A program made the position numbers and the translations under genes. DNA of 64,000 nucleotides from Kribbella kalugense (GTDB lineage: Bacteria; Actinomycetota; Actinomycetes; Propionibacteriales; Kribbellaceae). This document shows positions 9,165 through 17,601 of the stretch, piece after piece. The notes under the pieces were generated by a model that saw only the letters and a list, made by a program, of their open reading frames with translations, was not told where the DNA came from and did no database searches. How positions within the stretch are numbered: the first letter of the stretch is position 1; every line of letters begins with the position of its first letter. The stretch covers positions 2,356,001 to 2,420,000 of the forward strand of contig NZ_SODF01000001.1 in assembly GCF_004365875.1 (NCBI RefSeq), in the 5' to 3' direction.

Positions 9165-9234
9165 ACGTACAGTAGTGACCGTTTCGTGACCAGTGCAATT
9201 CGCCCCTCGGGTTTGATCGATTCTTAACGAAGAA

Positions 9235-9492
9235 TCATCCGGACCAAACGGCCGTTTCGCCTTCGCCGGCAGGGTTTTCGGCAGCAGTATCGGGCTCGAC
9301 ACTGCTGACGGCGTGTACTAGGCGTAACGGTGGGACCAGGCCCGACTCGGCGAGGGCGTCCAGGGCGGCCTTCTCGTCGTCGTCGATCCGCAGGCTGCCG
9401 GACCGTTCGGCGGCGAACCCGAGAACGACCGTCACCACGCAGTCCTGGCAGCCCGGACCCTTCATCACACAAGCGTCGCAGTCGATCAGCAC
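9235..9492 (-). CDS. Small Cys-rich conserved actinobacterial protein, function unknown
   Basis: An 85-residue protein starting at GTG (9492) because GGAGG stands six bases upstream; an ATG at 9528 would add 12 residues. The N-terminus is MLIDCDACVMKGPGCQDCVV, with four Cys in a C-x2-C-x6-C-x2-C pattern that could bind a metal or form disulfides. An acidic middle (RIDDDEKAALDALAESGLVPPLRLV) and a disordered tail follow. I recognise it as a conserved small protein of actinobacteria but know no function. It sits alone between the NlpC/P60 leader and the NYN-domain gene. Confidence 0.65.
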   Translation of the reverse strand: MLIDCDACVMKGPGCQDCVVTVVLGFAAERSGSLRIDDDEKAALDALAESGLVPPLRLVHAVSSVEPDTAAENPAGEGETAVWSG

Positions 9493-9584
9493 AACATCCT
9501 CCAAGTGGGGAAGCACCCGGACTTGCATCCGGCTGAGAAGGACGCTAGAGAGGCCCGCCGACAGTTTCCGTCGACCAACTGTCG

Positions 9585-10892
9585 TCAGGTGCGTGCGATG
9601 CGTGCGATCAGGCTGGATGCGGACAGTGCGCGGGCGCCGAGTTTGATGATGCTGTCGGCAACCTCACGGTCGGTGGACACGACCACCACAGGGCGTCCCG
9701 GCGGCTCGGCGCGGACAAGTTGCCTGATCACGTCATCGGCGATCACACCGGCCGGGCTGAACCGCACCCGCACACCGCGTGGCGGATTCAGTTGTACGGG
9801 TCCCGACAGCTCGGCGCCGTCGAAAACCACCGTGACCTCGATCCGGCGTTGCGCCACCAACGCGCCGAGCGCTGTCACCAGCCGCTGACGCTGCGAATGC
9901 AGCGGCGAGTTCGGCCAGGCGGTCTTCGTCACGTTGTAGCCGTCGATGATCAGGTGAACCTGCGGCAACGCGAGCAACTCGTCGAACAACGCCGGGTCGT
10001 CCTCAGGCGCCGTACGCCCGATCGGGGCTGCATCGGGCTCCGAGCCGGCCACCGTGTCGGCAGGACGGAGCTCTCCCCCAGGCGGCAACGCCAGCTCGCG
10101 ACGCAGCCCACTCGCTGCCTCGAGCAACGTGTCGAGCAGCAGGCGGGTGCGTGTCGATGCCAGCTCCCGCTCCTGTCCCGCCGTACGCCGGGCCGCGTGC
10201 TCGACCGCTTCCAGTTCGGTGATCCGGGTCCGCAGCTTGCGCAGGTCCCGCTCGACCTCGGCGCGAGCGGCGTCGACGCGTTCGTCGGCGGTCTCGGCTT
10301 CCTTGGTGCGTTGCTCGAGGTCGGTCTGCAGACCGGCGATCCGCTGCCGGGCCTCGTTGAGCTTGCGCCGGAGCGTGACGTTCTCGCCCTTGAGCTCGTT
10401 GACCTGTTCACGAAGCCGTTCGCGGACCTGACGGGTCTCGGTGCGGGCTTGATCGAGCTGGTCGGCCAGCCGATGGACGGCTTCTTCGTCGGCGCGCGGG
10501 TTCTCCACCGGGACCTGGGCGGCTGCGGCGATGCGCTGCTCCCAGTCGTCCGGGCGGAGCAGGTACGCGAGGGCTGCGACCTCTACCGGGTCGGCGGCCG
10601 GGACCGGGACACCTTCGGCGACAGCATCGCCGAGCTCCGGGTGCTCACGCCGTACCTCGAAGGCGGTCAGCCGGCGGAAGTGTTCGTCGGTCTCCAGGAT
10701 CGGACCGAGCACCGACGCGGACAGCTTGGCGCGTTTCGCCGGCGCGAAGCTGGCGAACCGGCGGAGTGGGGCCGGGATGTCGGTTGCGGTGAGCTGGCCG
10801 AGTGCGTGTGCGGCGAGGGTCAGGACGCGTTGCCGGACCGGTTCAGGCAAAGTCGTAGCGGCGGAGCTCGCGGCGGTGCCGGCCTCAGTCAC
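9585..10892 (-). CDS. NYN (YacP-like) ribonuclease domain protein with long coiled coil
   Basis: About 435 residues from GTG at 10892; an in-frame ATG at 10955 would add 21 residues. An N-terminal helical region of about 130 residues (residues such as RRLTAFEVRREHPEL) is followed by a strong coiled coil (QLDQARTETRQVRERL onward, roughly residues 140-270). The C-terminal NYN/PIN-like domain has HLIIDGYNVTKTAWPN, VTVVFDGAEL and VVVVSTDREVADS; its conserved Asp residues form the metal site of this nuclease fold. The Bacillus relative Rae1 cleaves mRNA in the ribosome. A role in RNA cleavage is likely, the target unknown. It is divergent from the exonuclease-UvrC fusion. Confidence 0.8.
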   Translation of the reverse strand: MTEAGTAASSAATTLPEPVRQRVLTLAAHALGQLTATDIPAPLRRFASFAPAKRAKLSASVLGPILETDEHFRRLTAFEVRREHPELGDAVAEGVPVPAADPVEVAALAYLLRPDDWEQRIAAAAQVPVENPRADEEAVHRLADQLDQARTETRQVRERLREQVNELKGENVTLRRKLNEARQRIAGLQTDLEQRTKEAETADERVDAARAEVERDLRKLRTRITELEAVEHAARRTAGQERELASTRTRLLLDTLLEAASGLRRELALPPGGELRPADTVAGSEPDAAPIGRTAPEDDPALFDELLALPQVHLIIDGYNVTKTAWPNSPLHSQRQRLVTALGALVAQRRIEVTVVFDGAELSGPVQLNPPRGVRVRFSPAGVIADDVIRQLVRAEPPGRPVVVVSTDREVADSIIKLGARALSASSLIARIART

Positions 10893-11075
10893 CGGTCCGC
10901 AGTCCGGCTGGAACGACGGCCTGGCAGCTGCTGCTCGGCCGGTGATGCAGACCACAGTGAACGGGCGTCCGGCCCGGATTCACGGTAGTCGCCTGTGTAC
11001 GCATACAGAGAGCCTAGTCGACTCGCAGGCGTGTCACCTGCGGAATTGTCGGTGGCGGCTCTTAGCGTCGTGGGC

Positions 11076-12869
11076 ATGAGCAGCCCAGGGCGTGCAGACA
11101 CCGCGGATTCGATGTTGCCGATCCGCGGCGTCCAGCACAGCTTCGACGACCTGGGTACGCCGTTGCGCGACATCACCTTCTGCGTGGTCGACCTGGAGAC
11201 CACGGGCAATCCGCCCGGCGAGGGCGGCATCACCGAGATCGGTGCGGTGAAGGTGAAGGCCGGCGAGCTGATCGGTGAGTTCCAGACGCTGGTCAGCCCG
11301 ACCGAGTCGATCCCGCCGTTCATCGCCGTACTCACCGGCATCACGAACCTGATGGTTGCCTCGTCACCGCGGATCGAGTCGGTGCTGCCCGCGTTCCTGG
11401 AGTTCGCGCAGGGCTGCGTGATGGTTGCCCACAACGCGCCGTTCGACATGGGCTTCCTGAAGCACGAGAGCCTCGTGCACGGGTACGACTGGCCGGACTT
11501 CCCCGTCGTCGACACCGCGCTGTTGGCTCGCCGGGTCATCACCCCGGACGAGGCTCCGAACTGCAAACTCGGCACGCTGGCCAAGCTGTTCCGCACCACC
11601 ACGACACCGAACCACCGGGCCTTGTCCGACGCTCGCGCGACAGTCGACGTACTGCACGGGCTGTTCGAGCGGGTCGGGTCGTTGGGCGTGCAAACGTTGG
11701 AGGACCTGCAGACGTATTCGTCCCGGGTCGCGCCGGCCGTGCGGGCCAAGCGCCACCTGGCCGAGTCGTTGCCGCACGCACCGGGTGTGTACCTGTTCAC
11801 CGACGATCGTGGCGAGGTGCTGTACGTCGGCAAGTCGAAGGACCTGCGGACTCGCGTCCGGTCGTACTTCACCGCGTCGGAGACCCGGAACCGGATCGGC
11901 GAGATGGTCGGGATCGCGACCGGCGTCCGCGGGATCGAATGCGGGACTCCGCTGGAGGCCGAAGTACGCGAGCTGCGGCTGATCGCGGAGCACAAGCCGC
12001 GGTACAACCGGCGGTCGAAGTTCCCGGAGCGGCAGCATTGGCTGAAGGTCACCGTCGAACCGTTTCCGCGGTTGTCGCTGGTCAAACAGGTGCGTGACGA
12101 CGACGCCGGGTACCTCGGGCCGTTCAGCTCGCGGAAGACGGCCGAGCGGGCGATGGCCGCGCTGCACGAGGCGTTCCCGATCCGGCAATGCACGGCGCGG
12201 ATGTCGCGGCATCCGCAGCTGTCGCCGTGTGTGCTGGCCGAGATGGGCCGCTGCGTCGCGCCCTGCGACGGCCGGATCTCGATGGATTCGTACGGCGGGT
12301 TTGTGGCGTCACTGCGGACGGCGCTGACCGTGGATCCGACGCCCGTGGTCGAGGCGATGGACCGGCGGATCGACGGACTGTCGGCGGACGAGCGGTTCGA
12401 GGACGCCGCCGTACATCGGGATCGGTTGAGTGCGTTCGTGCGGAGTTCGGCGCGGATGCAGCGGATGGCGTCGGTGACCGGGTGCGCCGAGATCTGCGCG
12501 GCCCGGCGTACCGAGGACGGCGGCTGGGAGCTTCATGTGATCCGCCGCGGCCGGCTCGCGGCGGCCGGGTTCAGTCCGCGGGGCACGGACCCGCGGCCGC
12601 ATCTGGAGATGCTGCGCGCGTCAGCCGAGACGGTCCTGCCGGGTATCGGTCCGGTCGCGGCGGCGTCGCCGGAGGAGATCGAGCTGATCCTGCGCTGGCT
12701 CGAGCTCCCCGGCATCCGCCTGGTCGAGGTGGACGGCACCTGGACCTGCCCGGTCAGCGGCGCCGGCCGACACCTGACCCGCCTCGACAACTCCCGCTCC
12801 GACGCCCACCACCACCCCACCGAACGCCGTCGCCACCTCCGCCCGCTGGGACCTGCGCGCGTTGGTTAG
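11076..12869 (+). CDS. DEDDh 3'-5' exonuclease fused to a UvrC-like GIY-YIG domain (Rv2191 type)
   Basis: A 597-residue fusion. Residues about 30-200 form a DnaQ/epsilon-type exonuclease: VVDLETTG (motif I, Asp-Glu), HNAPFDMGF (motif II) and HRALSDARATVD (motif III, His and Asp of DEDDh). Residues about 230-320 form a GIY-YIG nuclease: GVYLFTD, EVLYVGKSKDLRTRV, then E and N residues (LRLIAEHKPRYN). The rest resembles the UvrC Cys-containing and UVR regions but lacks the RNase H/HhH end of true UvrC. This architecture is conserved in actinobacteria at this locus and is presumed to act in DNA repair. The start follows TTAGCGTCGTGGGC, typical of a leaderless gene. It overlaps the next convergent gene by four bases. 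Confidence 0.88.
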   Translation: MSSPGRADTADSMLPIRGVQHSFDDLGTPLRDITFCVVDLETTGNPPGEGGITEIGAVKVKAGELIGEFQTLVSPTESIPPFIAVLTGITNLMVASSPRIESVLPAFLEFAQGCVMVAHNAPFDMGFLKHESLVHGYDWPDFPVVDTALLARRVITPDEAPNCKLGTLAKLFRTTTTPNHRALSDARATVDVLHGLFERVGSLGVQTLEDLQTYSSRVAPAVRAKRHLAESLPHAPGVYLFTDDRGEVLYVGKSKDLRTRVRSYFTASETRNRIGEMVGIATGVRGIECGTPLEAEVRELRLIAEHKPRYNRRSKFPERQHWLKVTVEPFPRLSLVKQVRDDDAGYLGPFSSRKTAERAMAALHEAFPIRQCTARMSRHPQLSPCVLAEMGRCVAPCDGRISMDSYGGFVASLRTALTVDPTPVVEAMDRRIDGLSADERFEDAAVHRDRLSAFVRSSARMQRMASVTGCAEICAARRTEDGGWELHVIRRGRLAAAGFSPRGTDPRPHLEMLRASAETVLPGIGPVAAASPEEIELILRWLELPGIRLVEVDGTWTCPVSGAGRHLTRLDNSRSDAHHHPTERRRHLRPLGPARVG

Positions 12870-13288
12870 GCCTCGACGAACTGATAGTCGGAGACGATGC
12901 GGCCGTCTGGACCGAGGTGGATGAGGTCGATGCCGATGGCAAGCGTCTCTCCCCCGCCGGCCGGGACCATGGCCCAGCGCAGCTTCACCAGATCACGCAG
13001 TACGGCGGCGTCACCGTGCCGGACGAATTCGTACTGCCCGGGCGCGACGAACTCGTCGTACGCCCTGGTCACGCGGGTGAAGAGCTCCGCGTGGCCGCGG
13101 GCTTCCAGCGTCGCGGTGACGCCGATCTCGGTGGCGCGCTTGACGATCTCCTCGGGCGGCTCGAGCAGATGTACGCCGTCCTCGGTCCACAGCTCCTCCA
13201 CCGCCTGCCGGCGAGCGTCGGCGTCGGGTTCGTTCCAGACTGCCAGGTAGCGGTTTGCCAGGTCTTCTGCTGAGTTGTTGTTGTTCAC
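12866..13288 (-). CDS. SnoaL/NTF2-like fold protein
   Basis: A 140-residue protein of the cone-shaped NTF2/SnoaL fold, recognisable from LANRYLAVWNEPDADARRQAV, ELWTEDGVHL and the closing strand IGIDLIHLGPDGRIVSDYQFVEA. Such folds host isomerases, cyclases or plain ligand-binding proteins; no catalytic set is evident. I chose GTG (VNNNNSAED) as start because AAGG stands upstream and the preceding in-frame residues look like promoter sequence. It is divergent from an XRE regulator 84 bases away, which may control it. Confidence 0.75.
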   Translation of the reverse strand: MNNNNSAEDLANRYLAVWNEPDADARRQAVEELWTEDGVHLLEPPEEIVKRATEIGVTATLEARGHAELFTRVTRAYDEFVAPGQYEFVRHGDAAVLRDLVKLRWAMVPAGGGETLAIGIDLIHLGPDGRIVSDYQFVEA

Positions 13289-13372
13289 ACCACGACCTTG
13301 CCGAGCGGGTCGGGGGTCCGACAATTCCCTGCTGGGTATGGACTGTCGGTGGCGTGGGTTAGAACTGAGGGC

Positions 13373-14170
13373 ATGACATCAGAGCTGTCCGCGGGTCTGC
13401 GATCGTGGCGTACGCGTCGACGCGTGAGTCAGCTCGAGTTGGCTGTCCGCGCGGGGACGACGCAGCGGCACGTCAGCTTCATCGAGAGCGGCCGGTCGAC
13501 GCCCGGTCGGGACATGATCATCCGGCTCGCCGAGTCGCTCCAACTACCGCTGCGTGAGCGCAATCAGCTCCTGGTGGCCGGGGGCTTCGCGCCGGCGTAC
13601 GACGAAACGCCGTACGACTCACCCAGTCTCGACGCGATCCGGACGGCGCTGGCCGGGATCCTCGAGGGGCACCGGCCGAGCCCGGCCGTGGTCGTGGATC
13701 GGCGTGGTGACCTGGTGCTCGCGAACCGGTCGTTCGACGCGTTCGTCGCCGGAGTCGCGCCGTACCTGCTGGAGCCGCCGGTGTCCGTGCCCCGACTGCT
13801 CCTCCACCCGGCCGGGCTGGCGCCGCGGATCGTGAATCTGGCCGAGTGGTCGTGGCACGTGATCGACGCGCTCACCCGGGAGGCCGCGCTCGTGCCGGAT
13901 CCCGAGGCGGACGCGCTGATCTCGGAGCTGACCGCGCTGGTCCCGCCGCGTCCGGTGACCGGGCCGGATCATCTCGGGTTCGCCGTACCGCTGCGGCTCC
14001 GGTCTGAGGACGGCGAGTTGCGGCTGGTCACGACGCTGACCAGGTTCGGTACGGCGATCGACGTGACGGTGGCGGAACTGCGGATGGAGGCGTTCCTGCC
14101 CGCGGACGAACCGACGGCGAGGGCGTTGGCGGGCCTGGACCGCACTATGCTTCAGCGGGTTGAGATGTGA
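13373..14170 (+). CDS. XRE-family regulator with MmyB-like ligand-binding domain
   Basis: A 265-residue protein. The N-terminal HTH_3 domain (residues 5-60) includes SQLELAVRAGTTQRHVSFIESGRSTPG, the recognition-helix region of this group. The C-terminal part (about 75-265) is the MmyB/MltR-type ligand-binding domain, with VVDRRGDLVLANRSFDAF and LVTTLTRFGTAIDVTVAEL. These regulators usually control a divergent oxidoreductase or NTF2-fold gene; here the divergent SnoaL-like gene fits. The ATG follows TAGAAC plus seven bases, consistent with a leaderless transcript. Confidence 0.85.
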   Translation: MTSELSAGLRSWRTRRRVSQLELAVRAGTTQRHVSFIESGRSTPGRDMIIRLAESLQLPLRERNQLLVAGGFAPAYDETPYDSPSLDAIRTALAGILEGHRPSPAVVVDRRGDLVLANRSFDAFVAGVAPYLLEPPVSVPRLLLHPAGLAPRIVNLAEWSWHVIDALTREAALVPDPEADALISELTALVPPRPVTGPDHLGFAVPLRLRSEDGELRLVTTLTRFGTAIDVTVAELRMEAFLPADEPTARALAGLDRTMLQRVEM

Positions 14171-14189
14171 GTACTGAGGAGAGGACGGC

Positions 14190-14477
14190 ATGGTCACCGC
14201 GATCGTGTTCATCAAGGCCGACGTCGCACGGATCCCGGAGGTCGCCGAGCAGGTGGCGGCGATCGAGGGCGTCAGCGAGGTGTACTCCGTGACCGGCGGG
14301 CTCGACCTGATCGCGCTGGTCCGGGTCGCGCGGCACGACGACCTGGCCACCGTCATCCCCGAGCACGTGAACCGGGTGCCCGGCGTACTGAGCACCGAGA
14401 CGCACATCGCGTTCCGTGCGTACTCCAGCCACGATCTGGAGGCGGCCTTCAGCCTCGGTGAAACCGACGGTGTCTGA
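14190..14477 (+). CDS. Stand-alone Lrp/AsnC ligand-binding (RAM) domain protein
   Basis: A 95-residue protein consisting only of the RAM/ACT-like effector domain of Lrp/AsnC regulators: MVTAIVFIKADVARIPEVAEQV, VYSVTGGLDLIALVRV and TETHIAFRAY. There is no helix-turn-helix, so it cannot bind DNA alone; stand-alone RAM proteins bind amino acids or modulate partners. GGAGAGGA lies upstream of the ATG. Single-domain members near trpD are common in actinobacteria, and trpD lies 5 kb away here. Confidence 0.85.
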   Translation: MVTAIVFIKADVARIPEVAEQVAAIEGVSEVYSVTGGLDLIALVRVARHDDLATVIPEHVNRVPGVLSTETHIAFRAYSSHDLEAAFSLGETDGV

Positions 14478-14527
14478 GCACCGGTCCGATCGGTCCGACT
14501 GACACGAGCTGAAGTTACGGTGAACAC

Positions 14528-14623
14528 ATGAACGTCCGGGGCCAGTTCCGTGCCGACAACGGCGTACTTCGTGCGTTTGCGCGTCGTACGTTCGAGCCGA
14601 CCGCCGAGCGAGGACGCGGATGA
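14528..14623 (+). CDS. Possible 31-residue leader ORF upstream of the DUF2510 gene
   Basis: An ATG right after GGTGAACAC opens a 31-codon frame (MNVRGQFRADNG...) rich in Arg. Its TGA overlaps the ATG of the downstream gene (ATGA, 14620-14623), the same coupling used elsewhere in this window. It has a plausible -10 (TTACGGT) just upstream and would be leaderless. It may be a coupling peptide or only a chance frame. Confidence 0.3.
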   Translation: MNVRGQFRADNGVLRAFARRTFEPTAERGRG

Positions 14624-17601
14624 GCAACCCGCCCGCCGGCTGGTACCCCGACCCCACCGGCCAGCCGAACATCATCCGCTTCTGGAACGGCGAGAAGTGG
14701 ACCAACCAAACCGAACACGAAGACACCCACCGCGACCCGGCGCCTGACGACTCCCCCCAGCCCCCCTCGACCCCGGAACCCACCCAGGTCCGCCCGGCCC
14801 CAGAACCCACCCAGCCCGCCCCGGCCGCACCCCGGCAGGAGCCAGTTGCGCCCACGCCAGAGACCTTTGCGCCCGGGCAGGAGCCGGTCGCGCCTCGCCA
14901 GGAGACTGTTGCGCCCAGGCAGGAGCCCGTTGCTGCTCAGCCGGAGACGGTCGCGCCCAGGCAGGAGACCTCTGCGCCTCGGCAGGAGCCGGTTGTGTCT
15001 CGGCAGCAGTCGGCTGGTCCTGGGCTGCGGTCGGTGCAGGGGCCGCGCACGGGTACGCCGGTGTCTCAGCCGGAGGCTCAGTCGGAGCAGGCCGACGGTG
15101 GCGGGTGGTGGCAGCCGGCGCCCACTCCCCAACTGCGGAACGCGGCACCGACCGGTCAGTCTGACGGACCGCACCTGCGTGCAGTGACCCCAGAGGAGTC
15201 CGCTCAGGAGCAGGGGCCGACCCCAGCCGAGCGTGCACGCGCGACCTGGGGTGCGCCCGAGATCGCGCCCGCTCCCCCGGAGCACTGGACCCAACGCGAG
15301 GTCACGGACGAGCAGGAGCTCGTAGCGGCCCCCGAAGTACAGCCAGAGGAGCCGGCCGGCAACTGGACCCTCAAGCTCGCGCCAGAGCCGGCGGACGAGC
15401 CGACCGTCATCGCCCCAATCCAGCCAGCGGCCGAAGCGGACGCGGGTGCCGATTCGAGGGAGGGATGGTCTGACGTCAGTTGGACCGCACAACCGAGGTT
15501 CGCCCCGACCCCAAAGGAAGACGTCCAGGCGGCGAACGCCGACGTACAGGCAGCCGACACAGGCGAGGATGAGGTACCGGCCGCTGACGCGGCGGCTGGT
15601 GAGGCGGCGGCAGCTGACGTGGCTGCAGCTGACGGCGCTGCGGCTGACGTGCGGAGCCCGGAACTGCAGAACGCGGAGCTGGACGCGGATGCAGCTCAGA
15701 CCGCTGCGCAACTGCAGCCGGACTGGGGCGATCAGTCGGACTCTCAGCAGTACCAGCAGGACCAGGCGAGTGATCAGCCGTCGTGGGGCGTCGAAGCCCA
15801 GGACGAGGACGACCTGCAAACACCGGAACAGACCACCGCCGCCCCACTCTGGTCAATGCCGCAGCCAGACGACGCCACCCAAGAACAACCAGTCTGGAAC
15901 GCCACCCAGCCACCCGACCAAGTCCAACTCTGGGCCGACCAGCCGCAGAGCCCCGACCCCCAAAACCCCTACGGCCCAAACCAGAACTGGGGCACACCGC
16001 AGCCCGCACAGCCCGAGCAAACCTGGGGCACACCGCAGTCGGGTCAGCCAGAGCAGACCTGGGGCGCAGCGCAGTCCGGTCAGCCCGAGCAGAGCTGGGG
16101 CGCGGCGCAGGGTGGTCAGCAGGAGCAGGGTCAAGGTTGGGGTGCTGGGCAAGCCGAGCAGGGGCAGGCTTGGGGTGCGCAGCAGGGTGCGGCGGGGACC
16201 GACTCGCACGCGCAAGCCGGCGACAACGGCTGGGGTGTTGACGACCAGCACGGCGTAGAAGATTCGGGTCCGTGGGGTCAGCAGGCGACTGCCCAGACCC
16301 AGAACGGTCAGCACACCGGCGACGAGCCGTGGGGCGGACAGAGCTGGCCCGTCCAGCAGTCCGCGGACCAGCAGACCGACAACGGTTGGGGCGAAAGCCA
16401 GCAGACCGACAACGGTTGGGGCGAAAGCCAGCAAAGCGACAACGGCTGGGGCGAGAGCCAGCAGACGGCCTCGCCAAGCTGGGGTGCCACGCAGCAGAAC
16501 GGCACTCAGTCGTGGACCGACGGTCAACAGAATGGCCAGCAGAACGGTCAGCAGGGCGATGGCGGATCCTGGGCCGGGGACCAGCAGCAAGGCTCCGGGC
16601 AGTCCTGGGGTGCTGGGCAGCAGACCGCGCCAGAGCAGTGGGCTCCTCAGCAGAACGCCGGCCAGCAGAACGGCGTACGGCAAGGCGGCGTACAGCAAGG
16701 GGCTGGTGGTCCGCAGGGTCTGCAGCAGGGTGGAGCCGGTGGTGGGCAGCAGGCTTGGGGGGAACAGCAGGGACCGCGTGCCTGGGGTGAGGACGGGAAC
16801 GAGTCCTGGGGCGGGCAGACCGACCTCAGCACCGGCGTGGGCAAGCGGGAGAAGGGCCAGAAGAAGTCGAAGAGCCCTGGCGGTGGCGGCGGTGGGTTCG
16901 GTGCGAAACTGCCGTTGATTGTTGGCGGCGGGATCGCGCTCGTGCTGCTGATCGTGGCCGCCGTCTTCCTGATCACCAGGCCGGGTGACGACAAGAAGGC
17001 CGACCCGAACCCCACCGGCGCGACGCAGCCGACCGGTTCCCCAACGGGCCAGAGCAGCGCCAAGCCAGGCCAGTCGAAGAACCCGAAGCTGCACGAGGGT
17101 TCCGGCCGGATCTCGTCGGATGCGATCTCGTTCCCACGGAGGAACCCGCCGTGGTCGGACCGCAAGCGCCTGGTCCAGCAGTTGCTCAACTCCAGCGGGC
17201 AGCACATCGTCCTGCAGGAGAAGGTGAACGGCGGCGACGACTGGAGCGCGGACATCTTCGTCGGCGGTCTCGGTACCGGGTCGGGATTCAACGGCGACCC
17301 CAAGGCGACCGCGGCGAACCTGTCGGTCCAGCTGCGGACCGGCATGTACGGCAGCATCCCGGTGACGTACCGGACGATCGCGAACGGCGCGGTGAAGCGG
17401 ACCGACAAGTCGGGCTGGTTCTTCCAGCAGAGCGTGACCGCGAAGTCGGCGGCCGTGACCGATCGAGTACTTACCCTGACGGTGGCCGTTTTCGACCTCG
17501 GTGACGGTACGGCGGTTGCCTACATCAGCGGCATCCCCAACAACCGCCCGGATCTGAAGGCGGCCGAGATCCAGGCCTACAAGGGAATCAACGTTGGCTG
17601 A
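14620..17601 (+). CDS. DUF2510 membrane protein with a very long Gln/Trp-Gly-rich cytoplasmic region
   Basis: A 993-residue protein. The N-terminal DUF2510 motif is PPAGWYPDPTGQPNIIRFWNGEKWT (residues 3-27). Residues about 30-760 are low complexity: first Pro/Ala/Gln/Glu repeats (VAPRQETVAPRQEP), then WG-Q repeats, including three 12-residue units (15994-16101) and three 10-residue DNGWGESQQT units (16378-16467). A single transmembrane helix (LPLIVGGGIALVLLIVAAVF, about 767-787) leads to an outside domain of about 180 residues ending VAVFDLGDGTAVAYI. GAGGACGCGG precedes the ATG. It overlaps the next gene, whose C-terminal domain looks paralogous. Function unknown; the topology suggests a scaffold with a disordered cytoplasmic tail. 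Confidence 0.85.
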   Translation: MSNPPAGWYPDPTGQPNIIRFWNGEKWTNQTEHEDTHRDPAPDDSPQPPSTPEPTQVRPAPEPTQPAPAAPRQEPVAPTPETFAPGQEPVAPRQETVAPRQEPVAAQPETVAPRQETSAPRQEPVVSRQQSAGPGLRSVQGPRTGTPVSQPEAQSEQADGGGWWQPAPTPQLRNAAPTGQSDGPHLRAVTPEESAQEQGPTPAERARATWGAPEIAPAPPEHWTQREVTDEQELVAAPEVQPEEPAGNWTLKLAPEPADEPTVIAPIQPAAEADAGADSREGWSDVSWTAQPRFAPTPKEDVQAANADVQAADTGEDEVPAADAAAGEAAAADVAAADGAAADVRSPELQNAELDADAAQTAAQLQPDWGDQSDSQQYQQDQASDQPSWGVEAQDEDDLQTPEQTTAAPLWSMPQPDDATQEQPVWNATQPPDQVQLWADQPQSPDPQNPYGPNQNWGTPQPAQPEQTWGTPQSGQPEQTWGAAQSGQPEQSWGAAQGGQQEQGQGWGAGQAEQGQAWGAQQGAAGTDSHAQAGDNGWGVDDQHGVEDSGPWGQQATAQTQNGQHTGDEPWGGQSWPVQQSADQQTDNGWGESQQTDNGWGESQQSDNGWGESQQTASPSWGATQQNGTQSWTDGQQNGQQNGQQGDGGSWAGDQQQGSGQSWGAGQQTAPEQWAPQQNAGQQNGVRQGGVQQGAGGPQGLQQGGAGGGQQAWGEQQGPRAWGEDGNESWGGQTDLSTGVGKREKGQKKSKSPGGGGGGFGAKLPLIVGGGIALVLLIVAAVFLITRPGDDKKADPNPTGATQPTGSPTGQSSAKPGQSKNPKLHEGSGRISSDAISFPRRNPPWSDRKRLVQQLLNSSGQHIVLQEKVNGGDDWSADIFVGGLGTGSGFNGDPKATAANLSVQLRTGMYGSIPVTYRTIANGAVKRTDKSGWFFQQSVTAKSAAVTDRVLTLTVAVFDLGDGTAVAYISGIPNNRPDLKAAEIQAYKGINVG
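15994..16101 (+). repeat. Three 36-bp tandem repeats (12-residue Trp-Gly units)
   Basis: Units 15994-16029, 16030-16065 and 16066-16101 encode variants of TPQ(S/P)GQPEQTWG; a fourth decayed unit follows. They are in frame in the DUF2510 gene, so copy-number change would keep the frame. Confidence 0.9.
16378..16467 (+). repeat. Three 30-bp tandem repeats (10-residue DNGWGESQQT units)
   Basis: Units 16378-16407, 16408-16437 and 16438-16467. The first two are identical; the third differs at four bases. In frame within the DUF2510 gene. Confidence 0.92.

Noticed and set aside
13318-13349. CCGACA...TGTCGG inverted repeat upstream of the XRE gene as an operator
   Set aside because: Six-base arms 20 bases apart are weak evidence; it could be chance.
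15994-16467. CRISPR array
   Set aside because: The repeats are contiguous without spacers and in frame in a coding region.
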